The notes below the pieces were generated by a model. That model made no database searches, was not told where the DNA came from, and saw only the letters and a program-made list of their open reading frames with translations. From assembly GCA_017557005.1 (NCBI GenBank), contig JAFZFZ010000073.1:1-64000 (forward strand): a stretch of 64,000 bases of DNA, given 5' to 3'. Both the position numbers and the translations under genes were made by a program. This stretch comes from Bacteroidaceae bacterium (GTDB lineage Bacteria > Bacteroidota > Bacteroidia > Bacteroidales > Bacteroidaceae). Positions 25,129 to 32,163 of the stretch are shown in pieces; positions within the stretch are counted from its first letter, which is position 1; every line of letters begins with the position of its first letter.

Positions 25129-26916
25129 TTATTTTTTCTTTCCCCAAAAAGTACGCTTTCCATCAGAGCTATAGCCCGCATATACGATAGTAGCTTTACG
25201 AGGCGAAGCTTCCCAATCGAGTTCACGGGCAACACATAGTTTATAAGCACCTAATCGGAGAATATTTGTTTCGGCATCAAAACTCCATCTACCACTCATT
25301 GCACCTGAAAGCGAGCCATCCTCTTTGAGGGTTAGTGTAGCAGAAGTCTGCTGCTTTTGATAATTATACTGCAATAGGATATGCTCCCATTCACCGACCA
25401 ACTCTTCGGCCGTAATCGAAGGCTGCGGAACTGCGGCATAACGCTCAGGCAATACAACAGGCCAACCAGTTTCAGTCCAAAGAATACGACGCACGTGTCC
25501 ATGCATGACTGCATTGGAGTAGGCATTGCCACGTGCACCTTCGGGCAGACGACCTTGAGATGTGTAATACCAGTTACCTTCACCATCATGAAAAACGCCA
25601 CAATGCGAGATGCCAACCCATCCACTGATACTATCGGCTACCACCTGCGGGTCAAACTTATAGGGATGCGTCACTACTGGGTAGCAGTCGCCACCATTTG
25701 TCACATTCGTACCATCCATACCATAATAGGGACCAGTAATGTTGCGAGCACGACACACACGTGTATTATAGGCTACAGCCAACTCATCATATGCCAGGAA
25801 CATATAATAATATTCCGTTTCAGGATTATATATTATCTCCGGACCTTCAGAAGCTTGCCAGCGATCACCAGTTCGACGAGTATATATACGCTTTCCATAA
25901 CGTGTGGTAGCTCCTGCTGATGTGCTGCCTATATTCCAAGGATTACCGGGATGCTCCATCAACTTTCCCGTTTCGGGATTGATTTCCACTGCAGCTATTC
26001 CCGTATGCCATGAGCCATAGATGAGCCAATGCTTTCCATCGGGAGTGACCTCGTAGGTAGGATCAATGGCATTGAAGCAAAACCAACCGCCCCACTGACT
26101 GCCTGTACCATAAGCCGAAGCACTTTTGTCAGAACTACTACTGATAACAAAGCCCTTATCCTCCCATTTGTTTGATGCAGGGTCGGTAGTTTCCATCAGA
26201 CCAATGAAAGCCCATTCACTTGGAACCAAGCAATAATACATACGATAGAGATTGTCATTAATCTTACGTACAACCGGAGCCCAATAACCCATATCAGTCA
26301 ACTTGGTTACTTGAGAGCGGCCCATACGAGAGAAATAGGCATTGACCGAGTCGAGTGCCCACTGAGGCTGATCTTCCCATAGTGTGGCCCCTAAATATTC
26401 CCAATTGACAAGGTCGCGTGAACGTCGTCCATGAAAGTGTCCGTGCCCAACATGAGAATTACCATACGAAGCATCGGTCTGATACATATAATAATAGCCG
26501 TCAGCAGCCTTCATCACCGTGGGATCATGCACATTGGCCAAGTTCCACTGAGAGCGTTGAGTCCATGAAGCAATATTCACATAGCTATCAGCATAAGTCG
26601 GTATACGCTTGTTTGATATCTTATTATAATAATCCAACTCTTTCAGCAACAAATCGCGAGGTTCATCCATCGTGATACTATCGATACCACGTACTCTGAA
26701 TGCACGTGTGGTACCATCGGTCATATGAAAGTAAAGCGAGTCGTACAATTTCACATTTCCAAGTTTTATCCTCATGCTATCGACATACGTTCCGCCAACC
26801 ACTTCCACTCGCTTGTCCGAACTATAGCGGTTCACATATATTTTCTCGGGAATGGCTTGTGCCATAGCGATACATACCATAGCGCCACATACCACCACAG
26901 CCATCAGTCGCTTCAT
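25129..26916 (-). CDS. Secreted glycoside hydrolase family 43 (arabinanase-like)
   Basis: A 595-residue enzyme with signal peptide (MKRLMAVVVCGAMVCIAMA). It has the GH43 five-bladed propeller catalytic triad: Asp131 (VHDPTV, general base), Asp285 (FNAIDPTY, pKa modulator) and Glu357 (QASEGPE, general acid). The sequence most resembles arabinan endo-1,5-alpha-L-arabinosidases, with a C-terminal beta-barrel-like domain (about 495-595). The N-terminal 100 residues form an additional domain. I place the start at 26916 because its ATGA overlaps the stop of the upstream gene; an ATG at 26925 is possible. The coupling suggests one transcript with the secreted 158-residue protein. Pectin-side-chain breakdown fits with tagaturonate reductase elsewhere in the window. 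Confidence 0.88.
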   Translation of the reverse strand: MKRLMAVVVCGAMVCIAMAQAIPEKIYVNRYSSDKRVEVVGGTYVDSMRIKLGNVKLYDSLYFHMTDGTTRAFRVRGIDSITMDEPRDLLLKELDYYNKISNKRIPTYADSYVNIASWTQRSQWNLANVHDPTVMKAADGYYYMYQTDASYGNSHVGHGHFHGRRSRDLVNWEYLGATLWEDQPQWALDSVNAYFSRMGRSQVTKLTDMGYWAPVVRKINDNLYRMYYCLVPSEWAFIGLMETTDPASNKWEDKGFVISSSSDKSASAYGTGSQWGGWFCFNAIDPTYEVTPDGKHWLIYGSWHTGIAAVEINPETGKLMEHPGNPWNIGSTSAGATTRYGKRIYTRRTGDRWQASEGPEIIYNPETEYYYMFLAYDELAVAYNTRVCRARNITGPYYGMDGTNVTNGGDCYPVVTHPYKFDPQVVADSISGWVGISHCGVFHDGEGNWYYTSQGRLPEGARGNAYSNAVMHGHVRRILWTETGWPVVLPERYAAVPQPSITAEELVGEWEHILLQYNYQKQQTSATLTLKEDGSLSGAMSGRWSFDAETNILRLGAYKLCVARELDWEASPRKATIVYAGYSSDGKRTFWGKKK

Positions 26917-27389
26917 TTTACACATAGCTTTGCGGTTTGGTTATCTACACGTAATACATATATTCCTGACGTCAATCCTTCCAACGAGACTACCCTATCG
27001 GTAATGTTCATCACAGGTTTACCATCAACCCCATACAGAACAGCCAGACGTGCATCTTCATGCAGGGTCAACATGGTGCCATCCAAGCGATATAGCATCT
27101 TCTCATCGGTCTCAACACCAATAACATCGTTTGATACAGCAAAGTACATGCTCCCTATTCGAGTATAGTCATGCGTATAGTTGCTACCGTCACGATAGTT
27201 AGCAGTCATCGTACGATCACTATATGAAAACTTCAGGCTGCGCAGGTTGGCAAGGTCAAGACTCACCACAGCACTATCAGTATAGGACACATAAAGGTCA
27301 AAGTTCTCCGTTTGCGCAACGGCACCGCCAGCACACCAAGCTATAGCGCAAGTCGCAAGTATTCGACAGATAGAACGTTCTTTTCTCAT
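26913..27389 (-). CDS. Small secreted protein with C-terminal sorting-like domain
   Basis: A 158-residue protein with a signal peptide (cleavage likely after GGAVAQ). Its N-terminal half (VSLDLANLRSLKFSYSDRTM) resembles the N-terminal domain of the GH43 next door (DSMRIKLGNVKLYDSLYFH). The last 70 residues (LYGVDGKPVMN through GIYVLRVDN) look like the secretion/anchoring C-terminal domain of Bacteroidetes exported proteins. No catalytic residues. It is translationally coupled to GH43 (ATGA overlap) and begins 6 nt after the 52-residue ORF. Function unknown. Confidence 0.75.
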   Translation of the reverse strand: MRKERSICRILATCAIAWCAGGAVAQTENFDLYVSYTDSAVVSLDLANLRSLKFSYSDRTMTANYRDGSNYTHDYTRIGSMYFAVSNDVIGVETDEKMLYRLDGTMLTLHEDARLAVLYGVDGKPVMNITDRVVSLEGLTSGIYVLRVDNQTAKLCVK

Positions 27390-27395
27390 ATTACA

Positions 27396-27554
27396 TTAGG
27401 CAGACAAAATAGTACATACTACATATACTGCAACAACTAAGGCCAACAATAGAAGAAGAAAGCCCATAGAAAATCCTTGGAATTTCTTTCTTCCTTTAGG
27501 TTGTACTGACTCTTCTATTAAAAGTTCTTCGTTATTTTCTTTATTCTTATTCAT
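27396..27554 (-). CDS. 52-residue single-span membrane peptide
   Basis: The ORF runs from ATG at 27554 to TAA at 27396. The N-terminal 28 residues are charged (many Lys, Glu, Asn); residues 29-50 form one hydrophobic span (GFLLLLLALVVAVYVVCTIL). It fits exactly in the gap between the inositol-monophosphatase-like gene (32 nt) and the secreted protein (6 nt) in the same direction, and this supports its being a gene. No homology recognised. Confidence 0.65.
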   Translation of the reverse strand: MNKNKENNEELLIEESVQPKGRKKFQGFSMGFLLLLLALVVAVYVVCTILSA

Positions 27555-27586
27555 GGGTATTATTTTTTACATAACATCTACCATAA

Positions 27587-28387
27587 TCATTGGGCAAGCG
27601 CATATGACACGACTTTCATCAACTGCTCATGTATAAGGGTATTTGAAGCCAACACCTCGCGCCCATTAAGATAAGTATCACCTCCTGTAAAATCAGTAGT
27701 AGTACCGCCAGCTTCGGAAAGTATCAAAGTTCCGGCAGCCACATCCCACGGACCAAGCAGACCTTCGATACGTCCTTCGGCACGTCCTGCTGCAACATAG
27801 CATAGTTCGGCAGCTGCCGAACCAAGCAGACGCTCAGCGCCAACAGAACCATACATCTGTGCAATGAGACCTAACACGACGGGACGAAAACGTTCACTAT
27901 CATAGGGAAAGCCTAATAGAATCTGCGCTTGACTCATATCAGCAATGGGTGATACTTGAATGGTTTGTTCATTGAGATAGGCACCTCCACCTTTATAGGC
28001 CCAAAAACATTCATCGCGACAGACTTCATAGACAACACCGAGCAGAACTTCATGCTTATTGCGCAAAGCTATACTCACGCAATAAGGCGCCATATCGTGT
28101 ATGAAGTTTGTGGTGCCATCAAGAGGATCTATCACCCAACAATACTCTTCTGTTACATATTGTTGGGTAGTCTTCTCTTCGGTTATAAAACCGGCATTAG
28201 GAAGCAAGAGTGAAAGTTGAGCAACCAAGCGCTGTTCAGATGCTTTATCAACATAGGAAACATAGTCATGAGGTCCCTTTTCCTGTACGGCCGAACGGTC
28301 AAATTTAGCACGCTCTTCCTTCAAGAAGTATCCAGTTTCTATGGCTACCTTCTTGACTTCCTGCACGAGTTGTTTCAAATCTACCAT
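27587..28387 (-). CDS. Inositol monophosphatase family protein
   Basis: A 266-residue phosphatase of the SuhB/IMPase/CysQ superfamily. Metal-binding motifs are present: Glu-Glu in FITEEKT, the signature WVIDPLDGTTNFIH (about 85-98) and WDVAAGTLILSEAGG near the C-terminus. Substrate could be myo-inositol phosphate, 3'-phosphoadenosine phosphate or another small phosphate; the motif set is closest to IMPase/SuhB. It starts 8 nt downstream of the MORN gene stop, so the two are co-transcribed. Confidence 0.9.
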   Translation of the reverse strand: MVDLKQLVQEVKKVAIETGYFLKEERAKFDRSAVQEKGPHDYVSYVDKASEQRLVAQLSLLLPNAGFITEEKTTQQYVTEEYCWVIDPLDGTTNFIHDMAPYCVSIALRNKHEVLLGVVYEVCRDECFWAYKGGGAYLNEQTIQVSPIADMSQAQILLGFPYDSERFRPVVLGLIAQMYGSVGAERLLGSAAAELCYVAAGRAEGRIEGLLGPWDVAAGTLILSEAGGTTTDFTGGDTYLNGREVLASNTLIHEQLMKVVSYALAQ

Positions 28388-28395
28388 AACATTCT

Positions 28396-29547
28396 TTATC
28401 TCGTCAAGCCATTGACATAAGTACTACTCTTTACCAAATTGCCTTCGGTATCATACTCTTTGAAAGATCCGTGTTTAAGATCGTTAACAAAGGTACCTAC
28501 CATGCGCGATCCATCGGAGAAGATTATCGTACCCTCACCATCTTTGAGACCATTTTTATACTCGCCATTATATACCGTACTATCGGACAAGGTCATGCAT
28601 CCCTTACCATGAGGAAGGTCATCAACCCATTGGCCTTCATAAACATCTCCATTAGTCCAACGGCAAATACCTTCACCATGACGTTTATTTTCACGCCACT
28701 CGCCATCATACGTTTCTCCACTGGCCATTTCATATTTACCACGACCATCAATATCGCCATTCTTGTACTCGCCGACGTATCTGCTACCATCGGCTCGGGT
28801 ATAATCACCGTATCCAGAGCGAACACCCATAACATATTCGCCTACATACACATCGCCATCGGCAAATTGATATTCTCCCTTACCATGCTGTACATTATCG
28901 TGCCATTGGCCAGAATACTCATCGCCATTTGAGTAATAGAATGTACCGGTTCCATGACGCAAGTCGGCTTTCCATTCACCTTCGTAACTGGCACCATCAA
29001 GCCAAAACATACGTCCCTGTCCCTCTTTCTTATCATTAAGCCATTCTCCGTTATAGTTCGATCCATCGTAACACCATATATATACACCCTTTCCGTGGCG
29101 CTTGCCCTCTTCCCAAAGGCCCGTATATGTATCACCATTGACATAGTACATAGTACCGAAGCCTTGTACTTTATCCATATAATAGTTGCCTTCATAACGA
29201 CGACCATCCACATAATGATAGACTCCTACACCATGTCGCACATCTTTGATCCACGAGCCTTCATATCTATCTCCGTTAGAATAGGTCATCGTGCCCTCAC
29301 CATGACGTTTTCCATATTCAAATTGACCTTGATAAATGGTGCCATTGGTATAAGTGAGTTTACCCTTTCCGTGGGGACGCATCAGCATCATATCACCTTT
29401 GTATGTTGAACCATCTTTAAGCACCTTCGACTTTTGTCGCACAAGTACTTTTTCTACCACTGATCGCTGCTGAGCTTCAGCTAACATAGGCATGCCACAA
29501 AACAGCAATGCCATTGAAAAATATTGTATCGTTCGTATCATATTCAT
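28396..29547 (-). CDS. Exported MORN-repeat protein
   Basis: About 383 residues: a signal peptide (cleaved near AEAQQ) and then 14 consecutive MORN units of 23 residues, each of the form Y-x-G-x-W/Y...HG-x-G. The repeats occupy essentially the entire mature protein. MORN repeats form an elongated beta structure that binds membranes or proteins; the bacterial role is unclear. The frame is open to 29619, but a promoter box at 29554-29561 places the transcript start almost on the ATG at 29547. I therefore use 29547 (29541 also possible). It is the first gene of the run leading to holA. Confidence 0.85.
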   Translation of the reverse strand: MNMIRTIQYFSMALLFCGMPMLAEAQQRSVVEKVLVRQKSKVLKDGSTYKGDMMLMRPHGKGKLTYTNGTIYQGQFEYGKRHGEGTMTYSNGDRYEGSWIKDVRHGVGVYHYVDGRRYEGNYYMDKVQGFGTMYYVNGDTYTGLWEEGKRHGKGVYIWCYDGSNYNGEWLNDKKEGQGRMFWLDGASYEGEWKADLRHGTGTFYYSNGDEYSGQWHDNVQHGKGEYQFADGDVYVGEYVMGVRSGYGDYTRADGSRYVGEYKNGDIDGRGKYEMASGETYDGEWRENKRHGEGICRWTNGDVYEGQWVDDLPHGKGCMTLSDSTVYNGEYKNGLKDGEGTIIFSDGSRMVGTFVNDLKHGSFKEYDTEGNLVKSSTYVNGLTR

Positions 29548-29553
29548 AATTTG

Positions 29554-29561
29554 CAAAATTA
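29554..29561 (-). promoter_or_regulatory. Putative -7 box of the MORN-to-holA operon
   Basis: TAATTTTG on the minus strand, 6 nt before the ATG at 29547; predicts a leaderless or nearly leaderless mRNA. Confidence 0.5.
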
Positions 29562-29667
29562 AGAAAAGGTGCTCGAACGAACAAAATATAGCCATAAAAA
29601 AATACCCAAAAGAGAACAAATAACACTACAGCCTCGTTTATACACCGTAAATCTTATCCTTAACAAC

Positions 29668-30183
29668 ATGAAAGCAACGCTTCTCACCTCCCTCTTTGTG
29701 GGATTATGTGCTACCACAATGGGACAATCAATTGACAACAGCACCATTACCACATTTGATCTCGACCGATACCTCGGTAAATGGTACGAGATAGCTCGTT
29801 ATGACCACGCTTTTGAACGTGACCTTGTAGCAACAACTGCCGAATATTCATTACGTAAGGATGGAAAAATCAATGTTCTTAATAGCGGACACCTAAACAC
29901 TATAGATGGTCCATATTGTGAAAGCATAGGTAAAGCCAAACCTAACAAAAACGATATGCCCGGCCAGCTACGTGTGAGCTTTTTCGGTCCGTTCTATAGC
30001 GACTATTATATCCTTGACCTTGCCCCCGATTATTCTTACTCTGTCGTAGGCAGCAGTAGCCCCAAATATCTATGGATATTGAGCCGCACACCGCAGCTCT
30101 CGGATGATGTAAAAGCTAAGATTCTATACAATCTGAAGCATCGTGGTTACGACACCACCAAGTTGGTTTGGGTGGAGCAGTGA
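29668..30183 (+). CDS. Lipocalin family protein (Blc-like)
   Basis: A 171-residue exported lipocalin. Signal peptide 1-19, then the lipocalin signature (LDRYLGKWYEIARYDHAFERDL), the mid motif PGQLRVSFFGPFYSDYYILDL and the C-terminal WILSRTPQL. This follows the bacterial lipocalin Blc, a periplasmic lipid-binding protein, but no lipobox Cys is present, so it is probably a soluble secreted form. The start at 29668 puts the signal peptide at the N-terminus; the open frame further upstream crosses the divergent promoter. Confidence 0.9.
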   Translation: MKATLLTSLFVGLCATTMGQSIDNSTITTFDLDRYLGKWYEIARYDHAFERDLVATTAEYSLRKDGKINVLNSGHLNTIDGPYCESIGKAKPNKNDMPGQLRVSFFGPFYSDYYILDLAPDYSYSVVGSSSPKYLWILSRTPQLSDDVKAKILYNLKHRGYDTTKLVWVEQ

Positions 30184-30268
30184 ACTGCCAATCATGCTAC
30201 AAAGATAAAATGTAGAGAACAAACAAAAAAACAACTCACTCATGGTACATAATTCAAATTATATTTCC

Positions 30269-30276
30269 TACATTTG
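30269..30276 (+). promoter_or_regulatory. Putative -7 box of the carboxyltransferase gene
   Basis: TACATTTG, 59 nt before the ATG at 30336. Confidence 0.6.
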
Positions 30277-30335
30277 TGGCCGACATTAGTCAACAACAAC
30301 TTTAAGAACAGAAAACACTGAGAAAAACAAAGACC

Positions 30336-32099
30336 ATGAAAAAGGAAATCAAATTCAGCCTTTTGTACCGTGACATGTTCCAGTCATCGGGCAAATACCA
30401 ACCTCGTGCTGACCAACTTGCCCGCATCGCCCCCGTCATCGTGGAGATGGGGTGTTTTGCCCGAGTTGAGACCAATGGTGGAGCCTTTGAACAGGTGAAC
30501 CTCCTCTATGGCGAGAACCCCAACACGGCGGTGCGCACCTTCACCAAGACCTTCAACGAAGCTGGCATACAGACCCATATGCTCGACCGTGCACTGAACG
30601 GTCTGCGCATGTTCCCCGTACCGGCCGACGTACGTCGCCTAATGTATAAGGTAAAGAAGGCGCAAGGTACGGATATCACCCGCATCTTCTGCGGACTCAA
30701 TGACCCGCGCAACATCATCCCCTCTATACAATATGCACTCGAAGCGGGCATGATACCGCAGGCTGCGCTCTGCATCACCCACTCACCTGTACACACCGTG
30801 GAGTACTATACCGAATTGGCCGACACGCTCATCGCAGCCGGTGCCAAGGAGATAGCACTGAAGGATATGGCCGGTATAGGCCGCCCCAAGATGCTGGGCC
30901 GCTTGGTGAAGAACATCAAGACACGCCACCCCGAGGTCATCATCCAATACCACGGCCACTCAGGCCCAGGACTCTCCATGGCCTCTATCCTCGAGGTTTG
31001 TGAGAATGGTGCCGACATCATCGATACAGCCATCGAACCCCTCTCATGGGGTAAGGTACACCCGGATATCATCTCCGTGCAAGCTATGCTCAAGGACGCA
31101 GGCTTCCAGGTGCCCGACATCAACATGAATGCCTACATGAAGGCCCGTAGCCTCACACAGGAGTTTATGGACGACTTTCTCGGCTATTTCATGGACCCCA
31201 CCAATAAGCATATGTCATCGCTCTTGCTCAAGTGCGGATTGCCTGGCGGTATGATGGGTTCGATGATGGCCGACCTCAAGGGTGTGCACTCAGGTATCAA
31301 CCTCATCCTCAAGGGACAGGGAAAGGCACCACTCAGCATCGATGACCTTGTCATCATGCTCTTCGACGAGGTGGAATATGTATGGCCAAAATTGGGCTAT
31401 CCCCCACTCGTGACTCCCTATAGCCAATACGTAAAGAACATCGCACTGATGAACCTCATGCAGCTCATCAAAGGCGAGGAGCGCTTCTCGATGATCGACA
31501 ACAATGCATGGGATATGATCCTGGGTAAGTGTGGTCGCCTACCAGGCAAGCTGGCTCCCGAGATTATAGAACTGGCCAAGAGCCAAGGACGCGAGTTCAC
31601 CGATGCCGACCCACAGAGCTACTATCCCGATGCACTCGACACCTACCGCAAGGAGATGAAGGAAATGGGCTGGGATACGGGCAAGGACGACGAAGAACTC
31701 TTCGAGTTTGCCATGCACGACCGCCAGTACCGCGACTACCGTTCAGGTGTTGCCAAGCAACGTTTCGAGACCGACCTGCAGAAAGCCAAGGATGCAGCAC
31801 TGGGTGGCACGGGCGTCACTCCCGAGCAGCTACAAGCACTCAAGCATGCCAAAGCCGATGCTATCTGTGCTCCCGAGAGCGGACAGGTGGTGTGGGAAAT
31901 CTCTGTCGAGGGCCCCTCATCGGCACCCAACGTAGGACGCAGCTACAAGGCGGGCGAACTCATCTGCCACATCACCACACGTTGGGGACAGATGGAACCC
32001 ATATATGCAGGCTTCGCTGGCCGACTGGCCGAGGTCGCAGCAAAGCAAGGCGGAACCGTAAACAAAGGCGATGTTATTGCCTATATTGAGAGAATCTGA
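30336..32099 (+). CDS. Oxaloacetate decarboxylase alpha/pyruvate carboxylase B-like protein without the biotin lysine
   Basis: A 587-residue protein with the carboxyltransferase TIM barrel and a C-terminal biotinyl-type domain. Barrel residues are conserved: Asp13 (LLYRDM), Lys176 in LKDMAGIG (carbamylated metal ligand in the family) and His206-Gly-His208 in QYHGHSGPG. The C-terminal domain (about 507-587) keeps the fold pattern (GQVVWEISVEG and YAGFAGRLAEVAAKQGGTVNKGDVIAYIERI). The A-M-K-M biotinylation motif, however, reads W-G-Q-M: Gln552 stands in place of the lysine. It therefore cannot be biotinylated at the normal site. It may use a separate biotin carrier in trans or have another function. 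No oadB/oadG or biotin carboxylase genes are adjacent. A strong terminator follows the stop. Confidence 0.85.
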   Translation: MKKEIKFSLLYRDMFQSSGKYQPRADQLARIAPVIVEMGCFARVETNGGAFEQVNLLYGENPNTAVRTFTKTFNEAGIQTHMLDRALNGLRMFPVPADVRRLMYKVKKAQGTDITRIFCGLNDPRNIIPSIQYALEAGMIPQAALCITHSPVHTVEYYTELADTLIAAGAKEIALKDMAGIGRPKMLGRLVKNIKTRHPEVIIQYHGHSGPGLSMASILEVCENGADIIDTAIEPLSWGKVHPDIISVQAMLKDAGFQVPDINMNAYMKARSLTQEFMDDFLGYFMDPTNKHMSSLLLKCGLPGGMMGSMMADLKGVHSGINLILKGQGKAPLSIDDLVIMLFDEVEYVWPKLGYPPLVTPYSQYVKNIALMNLMQLIKGEERFSMIDNNAWDMILGKCGRLPGKLAPEIIELAKSQGREFTDADPQSYYPDALDTYRKEMKEMGWDTGKDDEELFEFAMHDRQYRDYRSGVAKQRFETDLQKAKDAALGGTGVTPEQLQALKHAKADAICAPESGQVVWEISVEGPSSAPNVGRSYKAGELICHITTRWGQMEPIYAGFAGRLAEVAAKQGGTVNKGDVIAYIERI

Positions 32100-32110
32100 A
32101 AACACCTATA

Positions 32111-32149
32111 AAAAAGATGCGCGAGGCTCCACACCTCGCGTATCTTTTT
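32111..32149. terminator. Bidirectional terminator
   Basis: AAAAAGATGCGCGAGG pairs with CCTCGCGTATCTTTTT (one mismatch), between convergent genes, with T-runs for both directions. Confidence 0.8.
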
Positions 32150-32163
32150 TCCATATGTCCTAC

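Noticed and set aside
28471-29409. Plus-strand ORFs opposite the MORN gene
   Set aside because: Their regular composition is the mirror of the repetitive MORN coding sequence.
29548-29619. Upstream extension of the MORN protein
   Set aside because: It runs across the promoter box and would put residues before the signal peptide.
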